Positions 27,318-36,342 of a stretch of 64,000 bases of DNA are shown here, one piece after another (the first letter of the stretch is position 1; each line of letters starts with the position of its first letter). The DNA is from JAICSD01 sp963836665. Lineage in GTDB: Bacteria > Acidobacteriota > Vicinamibacteria > Vicinamibacterales > 2-12-FULL-66-21. The stretch covers positions 1 through 64,000 of the forward strand of contig CAWIKL010000005.1 in assembly GCA_963836665.1 (NCBI GenBank), given 5' to 3'. The position numbers were made by a program, and so were the translations under genes. The notes beneath the pieces were generated by a model that worked only from the letters and a program-made list of their open reading frames with translations, was not told where the DNA came from and did no database searches.

Positions 27318-30300
27318 CCCGATGCCAGGCGACCGCCGCCTCCTTACCAACCCCGCCATGACGATGGAGAGCAATCGACAGGACGACCTCTCGGCGCGGC
27401 TTGCGCGCCTGACCCCGGAGCGCCAGCAGCTGCTGCGGCGCCTTCTCGAGGCAGAAGGTGTGGGCGCCAGCCGCCTCCCGATCGTCGAGAGGCGTGCCGA
27501 TGGAGCGCCGGCGCCGCTGTCGTTTGCTCAGGAACGGCTGTGGTTCCTCGAGCAGCTCACGCCTGGCACCCCGGCCTTTCACCTGCATGCGGGCCTGCCG
27601 ATCAACGATGCGCTCGACGTCGCCGTCCTCGAACGTAGCCTCCAGGCGATCGCCGCTCGCCACGATATCCTCCGCTCCCGTATCGTCGTCGTTGACGGAG
27701 TGCCCGCCCAGGTTGTCGCACCTGATTTTCACATCGAGCTGCCAGTCGAGGACTTGACGTCGTTGCCGCCGGTTGCGCGTCGCCAGGAGACCATGCGTTT
27801 CGCGACGATCGAAGCAACGCGACTGTTCGATCTCTCGACCGCTCCGCTGATCCGGGCGCGTCTGCTTCGCCTCGCTGCCGAGCAGTGGATATTGCTCGTC
27901 ACGACCCACCACATCGTTTGCGACGGGTGGTCGATGGAGGTCTTCAACAATGAGTTGCGCGAGTTGTACAGCAGCGGCGTATCCGGGCGCGAGGCGACTC
28001 TACCGCCGTTGCCGATTCAATACGCGGATTTCGCTGTGTGGCAACGGCGATGGCTGGACGGCCTGGCGCTCGAAGAACAGCTGACGTTCTGGCGAGCCGC
28101 GCTCGCGGGCGCTCCCCGCACGCTCGATCTGCCATCCGATCGCCTGAGACCTGCCCGGCCATCCATGGCGGGATCGCGTGTCAGGCGGGTGCTGCCGGCG
28201 GCGTTGGCGGAGCGGCTGCGATCACTCAGTCAGCAACAGGGAGTGACGCTGTTCATGGCGCTGCTGACGGTGTTTGCCGTGCTGCTGCGCAAGTACACGG
28301 GACAGGACGACATCGTGATTGGCAGTCCGATCGCGAATCGCACTCGGCCCGAGGTCGTGCCACTAATCGGCTTTTTCGTGAACAGCCTCGTGCTGCGCAT
28401 CGACGTCAGCGGCAATCCAACCTTCCGCGAGTTGATTGAACGCGTGCGCGACGTCGCGCTTGGCGCCTATGACCATCAAGACGTGCCGTTCGAAAAACTG
28501 GTGCAGGAGCTGCGACCCGAGCGCGATCTGAGCCGCACGCCGCTGTTCCAGGTGACATTCCAGCTGTTCGCCTGGGCCGGTGAGGCCGGCGCCGAGGAAG
28601 CGCCAGCCATCGTTGATGTCGATCGCGGGACGGCGAACGTGGATCTGGCGTTCGACATGGAGGATGGACCATTTGGCCTCACCGCCAATGTCGAGTATTC
28701 GACGGAACTGTTTGACCGCGTCCGCATCGAGCGGCTGCTCGGACACTTCGAACACCTCGCGACTCTCGTCGCGTTTGATTCCGGGCGGCCACTCGACACA
28801 TTGACTCTGCTCGCTGACGACGAGGCGGCGGCGCTCGACGCGTGGAATGACGGAACGGCAGTGCTACCAGGGCCGGACCTGCTCCACGAACTCGTGCTCG
28901 AGCGTACCGCGCTGCAGCCTGAGGCGCCGGCCATTGTCAGCGGGCAGGGCGCCCTCACGTATGGTGCCCTAGCCGGCCGGGCGGCCATCGTGGCGCAGCG
29001 CCTGGCGTCCATGGGCGTCAGGCCGGAGTCGATGGTTGCCGTGTGTGTAGAGACGACGGCCGACTTCGTCACAGCGGCTCTGGGCGTGCTGATGGCGGGT
29101 GCCGCCTACGTTCCGATCGACCCGTCGCTGCCGGCGGTGCGACAACGGTGGATGCTCAACGACAGCCGCGCCGCGGTGGTTATTGCCAGCGCGAGCGTGC
29201 GGATTGATGGCGCTGTCCCGTCCGAAATCGTGGTGCTGGATCTCGAGGCGATGATGGCTGCGGGCGATGTTGCGGGAGCTCGCGGCGCACGCCCCGAGGT
29301 CGCGCCGTCCTGCCTGGCCTACCTGATCTACACGTCGGGCTCGACGGGCCAGCCACGCGGCGTGATGGTCGAGCATCGCGCCGTCAGCAATCACGTCAAG
29401 TGGATGCTGCGCGACCTCCCGCTGACGCGGGATGATCGTGTGCTGCAGCACTACGCCTTTTCCTTCGATGCGTCGATCGCCGAGATCTTTCCCACGCTGG
29501 CGGCCGGCGCGGCGCTCGTCGCAGCCTCTCCTGGCGAGCGCTCTGACGTGGCGGCGCTAGCGCGGCTGGTGGCCGGCCAGCACGTGACCGTCATCGACGT
29601 CGTGCCATCCCTGCTCGACGTGCTAGTCGATGACCCTGCGTTCGCCGGGGCACCGGCGATTCGACGGATTCTCTGCGGCGGGGAAGTGCTCAGCCCGGCG
29701 CTGCTCGCGCGGACCCGGGCGAGCTCGTGCGCCGAGGTCGTGAACCTCTACGGGCCGACCGAGGCGGCGGTCGGCGTGACGTGGTGGCGCGCCACCGGCG
29801 ACGACCGCGGCCGGGTGCCGATAGGCCGACCGATCGCGAACACAAAGCTCTACGTGGTCGACGCCGGGTTGTCGCGTGTGCCAATCGGCGTGCCGGGAGA
29901 GTTGTGCATAGGCGGCATCCCCTTGGCGCGCGGTTATCTGCATGGCGGCAACCCGGACGACGAACGATTCATCAGCGATCCCTTCGCGACAGACCCTGCT
30001 GCGCGTCTGTTTCGGACAGGCGATCGTGTCTGCTACCGATCCGACGGCGCACTCGAGTTCCTTGGACGTCTCGACGAACAGGTCAAGCTGCGTGGTTTCC
30101 GGATTGAACCGCGAGAGGTCGAGGTCGTGCTCCAAGGCCACGACGCCGTCGAGCATGCGGTTGTCGTGGCGCGGCCTTTCGCCGATCGTGAGGTGTCCTG
30201 GCAGGCCGCGACCGTCCATGCGTTGGACGCGTTGCTCGAAGCACTGCCGGAGCGGCTAGCACAGCAGATGCTGGAGGAGGCCGAGAACGGTCCGCTGGAT

Positions 30301-31158
30301 TCCGGCGCCCACCAATCGACGCCAGACGACGCTGTCGAGGAACCTGAAGAATCCCGGCGCAGCAGTGGTGGGCTCCACGTCGTGATCCGTGCCTCTGGTG
30401 ATGCCATTCCAACACCGACCCGTGAGCAGCGACGCTGGCTAATCGATCGAGCCGTCGAGGAAACGATGTCTGACCTGGAACACCTGCGGGTGTTGGCACC
30501 AGGCATGGTTGCAGGCTCCGCGCGCCCGCCAATGGCCACGCCGTGGCAGACCAGTCCCGCCGCGCTGAGCGGCGAGACGCTGCTCATCCAGGGTCAGCAG
30601 GTGATGCAGGCATGGGAACTGCCACTGATGGAAGCGATGGCGGCCGTAGCCGCGGCGTCGCACGGCGACGTGCTCGAAATTGGCTTTGGCCTTGGCCTCT
30701 CTGCCAGGTGCATTCAGGCTGTCGGCGTTCGGTCGCACATCATCGTCGAATCGAACGACGATGTCGTTGCGATGGCGATGCGGTGGCGCGAGACGCAGGC
30801 TGGCCGGGATATCCGGATCGTGCACGCCCCCTGGGATCAGGTGATGGACACGCTGCCGCTCGTCGACGGCATCTTCTTCGACGCGTATCCGCAAGACGAG
30901 GCGGACTTCACCCAGACGGTCGTTCGTCAGGTCACCTTCGCCGAACACTTCTTCGGACCAGCCGCGGCGCGGTTGCGTCCGGGCGGTGTGTTCACGTACT
31001 ACTCAAACGAGATTGATACGATGAGCCGACGGCATCAGCGGGCGCTGTTTGGGCATTTTCGATCGGTCACGCTCAGCGTGGTGCGTGGATTACGGCCTCC
31101 GCCCGACTGCCATTACTGGTGGTCGGATTCCATGGTCGTCGTCCAGGCCGTCAAATAA
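27307..31158 (+). CDS. NRPS, C-A(N-terminal subdomain)-methyltransferase; adenylation domain interrupted and split (1283 aa)
   Basis: A condensation domain (about residues 60-510, HHIVCDGWS near 200) is followed by the large adenylation subdomain (about 530-960, with YTSGSTGQPRG, LYGPTE and the A8 region LRGFRIEPRE). Just after A8 a charged linker leads to a SAM-dependent methyltransferase (about 1060-1283) with DVLEIGFGLG and FFDAYP. The methyltransferase resembles guanidinoacetate N-methyltransferase / Rmt2, including the closing PPPDCHYW segment, rather than the usual NRPS N-methyl domain. The polypeptide then ends with TAA exactly at the natural methyltransferase C-terminus. Core motifs A9, A10 and the PCP lie six bases further on, in the same frame, in the next ORF. 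The readable pocket residues D-A-A-D-L-G-L-V-G match no code well and are only partly Gln/Glu-like. Start is uncertain: ATG 27307 overlaps the PKS end by 11 bases; 27322, 27358 and 27364 are alternatives. Confidence 0.9.
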   Translation: MPVDPMPGDRRLLTNPAMTMESNRQDDLSARLARLTPERQQLLRRLLEAEGVGASRLPIVERRADGAPAPLSFAQERLWFLEQLTPGTPAFHLHAGLPINDALDVAVLERSLQAIAARHDILRSRIVVVDGVPAQVVAPDFHIELPVEDLTSLPPVARRQETMRFATIEATRLFDLSTAPLIRARLLRLAAEQWILLVTTHHIVCDGWSMEVFNNELRELYSSGVSGREATLPPLPIQYADFAVWQRRWLDGLALEEQLTFWRAALAGAPRTLDLPSDRLRPARPSMAGSRVRRVLPAALAERLRSLSQQQGVTLFMALLTVFAVLLRKYTGQDDIVIGSPIANRTRPEVVPLIGFFVNSLVLRIDVSGNPTFRELIERVRDVALGAYDHQDVPFEKLVQELRPERDLSRTPLFQVTFQLFAWAGEAGAEEAPAIVDVDRGTANVDLAFDMEDGPFGLTANVEYSTELFDRVRIERLLGHFEHLATLVAFDSGRPLDTLTLLADDEAAALDAWNDGTAVLPGPDLLHELVLERTALQPEAPAIVSGQGALTYGALAGRAAIVAQRLASMGVRPESMVAVCVETTADFVTAALGVLMAGAAYVPIDPSLPAVRQRWMLNDSRAAVVIASASVRIDGAVPSEIVVLDLEAMMAAGDVAGARGARPEVAPSCLAYLIYTSGSTGQPRGVMVEHRAVSNHVKWMLRDLPLTRDDRVLQHYAFSFDASIAEIFPTLAAGAALVAASPGERSDVAALARLVAGQHVTVIDVVPSLLDVLVDDPAFAGAPAIRRILCGGEVLSPALLARTRASSCAEVVNLYGPTEAAVGVTWWRATGDDRGRVPIGRPIANTKLYVVDAGLSRVPIGVPGELCIGGIPLARGYLHGGNPDDERFISDPFATDPAARLFRTGDRVCYRSDGALEFLGRLDEQVKLRGFRIEPREVEVVLQGHDAVEHAVVVARPFADREVSWQAATVHALDALLEALPERLAQQMLEEAENGPLDSGAHQSTPDDAVEEPEESRRSSGGLHVVIRASGDAIPTPTREQRRWLIDRAVEETMSDLEHLRVLAPGMVAGSARPPMATPWQTSPAALSGETLLIQGQQVMQAWELPLMEAMAAVAAASHGDVLEIGFGLGLSARCIQAVGVRSHIIVESNDDVVAMAMRWRETQAGRDIRIVHAPWDQVMDTLPLVDGIFFDAYPQDEADFTQTVVRQVTFAEHFFGPAAARLRPGGVFTYYSNEIDTMSRRHQRALFGHFRSVTLSVVRGLRPPPDCHYWWSDSMVVVQAVK

Positions 31159-31164
31159 CTGCCG

Positions 31165-31773
31165 ATGGGACGTTACACAGACAGACTGGCGGCGCTGTCC
31201 GAGAGTCGCCGGGTATGGCTCGCGCGAGCGCTACGCGGCCTGCACGACGCGAGCGCCGTGCGCCTCGTCGCGTACGTGGTCCCGCGACCCGGCACCACGC
31301 TCGATTCCGCTGCACTTCGCACGCATTGTCGACAACAGCTGCCGGAGTACATGGTGCCCTCGGCCTTCGTCCAGATCGACACGCTGCCGATCGGCTCGTC
31401 AGGTAAGGTCGAACGCCGGGCGCTGCCAGATCCGGCCGCGGTATCGGTCCGGCGGACAACGCCGGCGCCGCGCGGACCGCTCGAAGAAACCCTCGCGGCC
31501 GTCTGGTGCCGGGTGCTGGCGATTCCCGCCGTAGGTCGAGACGACGACTTCTTTGCGGATTTGGGTGGCCACTCGCTGCTCGCGGCGCGGCTGCTCGGTG
31601 CTATCCGCGAACAGCTGCCGATCGTGCTCGAACTCAGGGCGCTGTTCGAGCAGCCCACGATCGCCCGGCTCGCGGCGGCGATCGAAAGTGGAGCGGTGGG
31701 CGCCGAACTGGGAGTACAACCGGACCCTGTAATTACGAGGCGTTCCCGCGACGTGCATCGCACGTCCGAATGA
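31165..31773 (+). CDS. Stand-alone adenylation C-terminal subdomain plus PCP (202 aa)
   Basis: This protein carries what the previous one lacks: a short basic helix-rich leader (residues 1-30), the VRLVAYVVP strand, A9 as LPEYMVP (59-65), A10 with the catalytic lysine at about residue 81 (SSGKVERR), and a carrier domain with the phosphopantetheine serine at about 137 in LGGHSL. It is in the same reading frame as the upstream gene, separated only by TAA and two codons, and lacks a convincing Shine-Dalgarno. Thus it is either translated by termination-reinitiation and complements the split adenylation domain in trans, made by readthrough, or separated by a mutation. It has no thioesterase, reductase or terminal condensation domain, so it ends the assembly line without a built-in release step. 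A nine-pair hairpin follows. Confidence 0.88.
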   Translation: MGRYTDRLAALSESRRVWLARALRGLHDASAVRLVAYVVPRPGTTLDSAALRTHCRQQLPEYMVPSAFVQIDTLPIGSSGKVERRALPDPAAVSVRRTTPAPRGPLEETLAAVWCRVLAIPAVGRDDDFFADLGGHSLLAARLLGAIREQLPIVLELRALFEQPTIARLAAAIESGAVGAELGVQPDPVITRRSRDVHRTSE

Positions 31774-31805
31774 TTCAGACTTGTGCTTGAGGAAAGACCA
31801 TAACA

Positions 31806-31828
31806 GGACGCGCAATGGCTGCGCGTCC
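31806..31828. terminator. Bidirectional hairpin between convergent genes
   Basis: GGACGCGCA and TGCGCGTCC form nine perfect pairs around a five-base loop, between the end of the NRPS operon and the end of the convergent repeat-protein gene. There is no T run on either side. Confidence 0.52.
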
Positions 31829-31852
31829 AGCTACTGTGGCGTCGGGGAAAGT

Positions 31853-32338
31853 CTAGACCCGACGGCGACGGCGAGGCCTGCGAGGAGTGGGAGCGCTCGG
31901 TTCCGCGGGAGTGGCGCCTTCTGGCGCTGGCATGTCCGCCGCGACGGCCGCCTCGTATTCGGCGCGGCCACGATCGTAGGCCGCGCGCTGCTCGCCAGAC
32001 AGCTGGGCCACCGCGGCGGCGAGGTGCGCCGCGAGTAGCTCGACCTCGTAGTGCACGAGCCCTAGGACGTGGGCATCCTCCTCGGGCGAGCTCGGGGCTT
32101 CGGCGGCAGCTACCTGCTGTTGAAGCAGCGCCGTTTCGTAGTCGGCCAGCCCTTGCGCGTAGTGTGCCTCGGCCGTCGCGGCCGCTCCCGACTGCTCCAT
32201 CTGCTGCAGCAGTGCCGTCTCGTAATCGATGAGTCCCTGCATGTAGTAGGCTTCCGCGGTGGGCGCTTGCTCCGCCTGCTGCTGCAGGAGGGCGGTCTCG
32301 TAGTCCACGAGTCCCTGGTGGTACGCTTCAATTGACAT
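31853..32338 (-). CDS. Repeat protein with five degenerate GLxxYExxLL units and a basic tail (161 aa)
   Basis: I do not recognise a family. The protein is built from about five tandem units of 25-31 residues, three of them nearly identical in the core GL(V/I/A)DYETALLQQ and two more divergent (GLVHYEVELLAAH; GRAEYEAAVAAD). Each unit looks like a short amphipathic helix with conserved Tyr-Glu, joined by Ala/Gln/Glu-rich linkers. Predicted structure is helical and acidic, and the chain ends in a proline/alanine-rich stretch and a block of arginines. There is no signal peptide or membrane segment. The start ATG at 32338 has GAGGT upstream; a longer ORF was rejected. It lies inside the NRPS/PKS locus, converging on the synthetase genes and divergent from the type II thioesterase. 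It might be a scaffold or docking protein, or unrelated. The DNA-level repeats show recent internal duplication. Confidence 0.74.
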   Translation of the reverse strand: MSIEAYHQGLVDYETALLQQQAEQAPTAEAYYMQGLIDYETALLQQMEQSGAAATAEAHYAQGLADYETALLQQQVAAAEAPSSPEEDAHVLGLVHYEVELLAAHLAAAVAQLSGEQRAAYDRGRAEYEAAVAADMPAPEGATPAEPSAPTPRRPRRRRRV

Positions 32339-32433
32339 TGCGGCACCTCGAACTAGGACGAACTCTTCACAGCAACGATCGCCGGAGGCCGGCGGAGCGC
32401 TAGCCCGCGACCTTCGTATATTGGCCCCGGTGC

Positions 32434-33225
32434 GTGGGTCGGTCAAGAGTAAACTGGCCGCCGGTGCCGTCCCGCTGGATCATACGTCCCTGCCCGAGGC
32501 CTAACGCGTCGGTGCGACTCTTCTGCCTGCCCTGCGCCGGCGGCGGGGCATCGACGTTCCATCCGTGGGGGCAGGCCCTGCCCGCGGACATTGAGGTTTG
32601 CGCCATCCAGCTGCCCGGTCGGGAGAACCGCCTGAGCGATCCGCCGCTGCGTGACCTCGGAAGCCTCGCGTCAGCGCTGGCCGCCGCGCTCATTCCTGAC
32701 CTTCAGAAACCGTACGCCCTTTTCGGCCACAGCATGGGCGCGCTTCTGGCCTTTGAGCTTGTCAATTGTCTTCAGCGGGTACAGTCGCCCCTGCCGGTTC
32801 ATCTTTTCGCCGCCAGCGCGCCGGCCCCGCATCTGCGGCGGCTGCGCCCGCCGCTCCATTCCCTCGGGGACGGTCCGCTGATCGCCGCGATGCGGTCGTT
32901 CGAAGGCCTGCCGGAGTGGCTCTTGAACGAACCCGAACTGCTGGCGCTCGTGCTTCCGACGCTGCGCGCCGATCTCGAGGCCTGCGATACCTATCTGCCG
33001 CGGCCTTCACCGCCCCTGCCATGCTCCATTACCGCGCTCGGCGGAATCGCTGACGCCACGGTGCGCCGCTTCGAGCTCGCAGCGTGGGCATACCACACCG
33101 CGCAAGGTTTCGCTCTCCGGCTCTTCACTGGAGGCCATTTCTTCGTCGCGGCCCAACGCGACCGCGTACTCGACACGATTTCCGCTACGCTCTCGCCCGC
33201 CGTGCGCGAGCGCCCTCAGGTCTGA
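32434..33225 (+). CDS. Type II (editing) thioesterase of the NRPS/PKS locus (263 aa)
   Basis: This stand-alone alpha/beta-hydrolase is of the GrsT/RifR type. It has RLFCLPCAGGGAS near the N-terminus, QLPGRENR, the nucleophile in GHSMGAL (serine near residue 100), and the C-terminal GGHFF histidine. Such enzymes remove misprimed acyl groups from carrier domains. Because no TE domain is fused to the assembly line, it could also take part in product release, though family precedent for that is limited. The start is uncertain: GTG 32434 is listed, but GTG 32464 would give the family-typical opening PSRWIIRPCPRP. A TATATT box at 32417 would then serve as the -10 region. It is transcribed in the same direction as the synthetases and is separated from them by the convergent repeat gene. 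Confidence 0.9.
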   Translation: MGRSRVNWPPVPSRWIIRPCPRPNASVRLFCLPCAGGGASTFHPWGQALPADIEVCAIQLPGRENRLSDPPLRDLGSLASALAAALIPDLQKPYALFGHSMGALLAFELVNCLQRVQSPLPVHLFAASAPAPHLRRLRPPLHSLGDGPLIAAMRSFEGLPEWLLNEPELLALVLPTLRADLEACDTYLPRPSPPLPCSITALGGIADATVRRFELAAWAYHTAQGFALRLFTGGHFFVAAQRDRVLDTISATLSPAVRERPQV

Positions 33226-33252
33226 AGTGAACATCATCGGACGCCCCGCTGG

Positions 33253-36200
33253 CTACCCGCGCCTGGCACCGGTTCTACCGGGACTCTCCGGCGATCCGGC
33301 GCTCGACGCTAGGTACCGCAGCAGCGAACGGCCAGGCACGAAGAAATACCCGCCGCCGAGCGTGCGTACGAACTCCGGCATCCCCTTCAAGCGCACTGGC
33401 GCTTCGCGCGTCGGCAGGCTGAAGCCGTCGTCGGGCGTCTGCGCATCCGGGTGACGTGAGCCGATGACCGGATCGCGCTCGTCCATCAAACCGTGAAACG
33501 ACGGCGCCTGCAGCCAGGTCTGCTGCACGAACTCGAACTGCCGCTCGAGATCCGCGTTCAGGCACATGAAGAAGAGACCCGGACGCTCGCCCGCGGCCGG
33601 CCGGTAGCGGCGGCCCACGCGGAGAATACGGTGGCGATTGGTGATCGCCAGCTGTTCCTGCGATCCGGGCGCGAAGCTCTCGCGCGGATTGGCGCGCCGG
33701 ATATGCGCGCCGAAGGGGCAGCGGAGACCCTGTGGATCCTCAGCCCCGAAGAGGAAATCGTTGTCCGGCTTCGCGGCGATGTCGCGCACTTCCGCGCGCG
33801 TGAACTTGACCGACACCGTGCGGTGCGAGGGCATCGCCGCGACCGCTTGCGGCTGCGCGGGCGGCTGCGGCGGCAGGTTTTGGGGCGGCAAGAGGGCCTC
33901 GACCTGATCGACTGGCCCTTGGCCCGGACGAATCAGCGGCTGCTCGCGATCGACTTCGCTCCCCGGCTGATACGGGAAGCGCACCACCGACGAGCCGTCA
34001 GGCCAGCGGCCGATCAATTTTGCGCCGACGAACTCCGGCCGCACACCGCCCCATTGCGGAAACTGCGTGTGCAGGCGGCCGGCGGCCTGCGCGCAGAATT
34101 GCCAAAACTCATCCACGTCCTGTTCGAGCTGGCGTATCGCGAGAAAGGTCCCATTGCGGCCGAGGTCGCGAACGTCGTTGACGATCGGACGCGCGAAGCC
34201 GTTCTGCGGCGTGGTCGCGATCGGCACCACGTTGTCGGGATCGTGAATCGCGTCGAGCGTCGGGCCAGCGGGGAGGTTGCCGCGGTTGTCGGGATAGCCC
34301 AGGATGAACTCGCCAGCCTCGACGAGGTGGATCGGATCGGCGCCGCGCAGCGCCTTGTAGGTACCGCGGATCGCCGGCTGCGAGACCCCGTCCACGAAGC
34401 CGAACGGTTCCAGCTTGGCCTGGGTGATCTCGTGGGCCGCGGCCGTCTTGTCGGGCAGGTCGACGAAAGGTACCTCCATAACCACGCGATGACCTCGCGC
34501 GCGGAGCTGCTCCGCGACCTCACGGCGCGTGCTCTCGAGCGCGTCGGCCGTGACGCCGTACAAGAGCAGCACGCCGTCAAGGGCGGTCCCGCCGGCGCCC
34601 CACAGCCACGCCGACGGCGCATTACGCCCGTCATCGCCGAGAATGCGCGAGCGTGACGGCGCCGCCATGCCCTGCAGAAATGCTGACGGAAACGTCGCCA
34701 GCGCGTCCTCCGGCAAATGCAGTTTTCGAAGAGCCGACGGCGCGAGGCCGAGGGTGATCGCGCAGTCGCCGAGTTTACGGCCGTCACCGAACGACACTTT
34801 CTCGCTCACGAGCGCGAGCCATTCGCGTGCGTCGCTGTCGCCGAACGCGACGCCGATGCACATCGCATACCTCAGGAAACCAAGACCGCCAAAGATGAGG
34901 CTTTGGATTTCGTTCACCTCGAGCGCGGAGGCAGGACGCGGACCGGCACCGAAGAGCAGCAGCCACCGCCGCGCCTCCTCCTCGGTCAGAATCGTGCCGA
35001 GCCCCTGGCGGATCGCCGCGTTGGTGCGGATGTTCGTCGTCGTCAACTGTGGATAGGCCGAGTACCAGCAGCCTGTGGGAACCTGCTGCCGCCGCGCCCA
35101 CCGCTTGAAGAAATCGCCGTCGCTCGCGCCCTTCTGCACGAGGTTCGACGTACGCGGAAACCCCTCGGTGTTCGACCACACGCCGGTGAGTCCGGTGTGC
35201 GCGATGGTAATGAAGTCTTCGAGATAGCTCTCGAAGCTGCCGCCGTAGTTGGACAGGAAGATCAGATCGCGCGTGCCGGGTACGCGCACCCAGCGCGCGA
35301 AGTGGATCGTGCCGAGCGTGCCTAGCCAGCCGGGCCGGAACAGGTTGGTGGCCAGTTGCATGATCGCGGCAAAAACCGCCTTGAGAACAACCGGGCGCAG
35401 CAGGCCCGGCTTGATTACTGACAGTGCGGCGAGATGGTTGTGAGCGTGGAAGTTTTCACGCGCGACGATCGCTGCAATCTTCCTCGGGTCCGGCGCGCGA
35501 TGGTCCGGCTCGTCGCGGGCTTCCTGCCGGCGGAACACGACGTAGGCGATCCCGAGCGCGGCGAGCGTCGCCACCAGCGTGGCGATCAACGCGTCCCAGC
35601 CGACCATCAACGCGCGGGTCATGCCGCTGCCGCTCCTGTCCGCCAGGAGCGCCAGCCCGAACACGAGCAGTGCGGGCACGACGAGCGGCCACAGATACAT
35701 CCTGAACACATTCAGCCCGATCCGAAGGTAGGGGCCTACGCCCGTCCGCTCGCTTTGCAGGGCCGCGACATCGTCCGCTTCGAGCGCCCATGAGAACGCG
35801 CGATCCTTCTCGAGCGCGCGGCGCACCCGTTCGAGGACAGCCAGCGCCGACGTAAACGGCTCCGCGGTCTCTTCGACGAGCGTCTTGAGGTGCTCCCGGA
35901 GCGCCCGTTCCTGGCGGATGCGCCCGACGGACAGGCCGGGCGTCCCGGCGAACACGACACCGGCGTTGTCTAGAAATCCCTGACCGACCTCCACCATGTG
36001 CGACGTCCAGTAGGTGGCCAACGGCGCGCCGCCGCGGTCGGCGGCGAGCGCGTAGGCCTCGTCCACGAGCGGGCCGAGATGCTTCGCCAGCGCGGCGATC
36101 AGCGAGTCGCGCGGACCGTCCGCGGAGAACTCGAAGAGCAGATGACCGCCGCCGCCGGTCGCTGGAAATACCGTCAGGCTGGCGAAATGAACGGCGAGAT

Positions 36201-36342
36201 CGCCCGGTTCGCCCGCGACGGCCTCGAACGCCGCCTGCACCCGCTCGATGACCGGGTTGCCCAACCCTTCGACCAGAGCCCGCGCGCGGTCGACGTTGCT
36301 TTGCGCCACCGGACAGATGATCGTGACGAGCGTGTAGCTCAC
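33253..36342 (-). CDS. Large membrane-anchored Dyp-type peroxidase (1029 aa)
   Basis: The C-terminal half is a dye-decolorizing-type heme peroxidase: GFVDGVSQP (the GxxDG distal motif, near residue 650) and the proximal histidine region CPFGAHIRRANPR (near 878) are intact, with a C-terminal GGGYFFVPG. The N-terminal ~600 residues are unusual. They include a ferredoxin-like opening, two membrane segments (about 213-233 and 247-270) and a further conserved region (about 330-560) that I cannot assign. The protein is thus about twice the usual Dyp size and probably membrane-bound. The start is a GTG whose first base overlaps the last base of the upstream P450 stop, so translation is coupled. It sits opposite and tail-to-tail with the type II thioesterase gene (27-base gap). 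It is a plausible tailoring oxidase of the NRPS/PKS product, but could belong to an independent lipid or fatty-acid oxidation pair with the P450. Confidence 0.86.
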   Translation of the reverse strand: MSYTLVTIICPVAQSNVDRARALVEGLGNPVIERVQAAFEAVAGEPGDLAVHFASLTVFPATGGGGHLLFEFSADGPRDSLIAALAKHLGPLVDEAYALAADRGGAPLATYWTSHMVEVGQGFLDNAGVVFAGTPGLSVGRIRQERALREHLKTLVEETAEPFTSALAVLERVRRALEKDRAFSWALEADDVAALQSERTGVGPYLRIGLNVFRMYLWPLVVPALLVFGLALLADRSGSGMTRALMVGWDALIATLVATLAALGIAYVVFRRQEARDEPDHRAPDPRKIAAIVARENFHAHNHLAALSVIKPGLLRPVVLKAVFAAIMQLATNLFRPGWLGTLGTIHFARWVRVPGTRDLIFLSNYGGSFESYLEDFITIAHTGLTGVWSNTEGFPRTSNLVQKGASDGDFFKRWARRQQVPTGCWYSAYPQLTTTNIRTNAAIRQGLGTILTEEEARRWLLLFGAGPRPASALEVNEIQSLIFGGLGFLRYAMCIGVAFGDSDAREWLALVSEKVSFGDGRKLGDCAITLGLAPSALRKLHLPEDALATFPSAFLQGMAAPSRSRILGDDGRNAPSAWLWGAGGTALDGVLLLYGVTADALESTRREVAEQLRARGHRVVMEVPFVDLPDKTAAAHEITQAKLEPFGFVDGVSQPAIRGTYKALRGADPIHLVEAGEFILGYPDNRGNLPAGPTLDAIHDPDNVVPIATTPQNGFARPIVNDVRDLGRNGTFLAIRQLEQDVDEFWQFCAQAAGRLHTQFPQWGGVRPEFVGAKLIGRWPDGSSVVRFPYQPGSEVDREQPLIRPGQGPVDQVEALLPPQNLPPQPPAQPQAVAAMPSHRTVSVKFTRAEVRDIAAKPDNDFLFGAEDPQGLRCPFGAHIRRANPRESFAPGSQEQLAITNRHRILRVGRRYRPAAGERPGLFFMCLNADLERQFEFVQQTWLQAPSFHGLMDERDPVIGSRHPDAQTPDDGFSLPTREAPVRLKGMPEFVRTLGGGYFFVPGRSLLRYLASSAGSPESPGRTGARRG

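Noticed and set aside
31153..31167. A frameshift as the reason for the split adenylation domain
   Set aside because: The two ORFs are in the same frame, separated by one TAA and two codons, so an indel is not needed.
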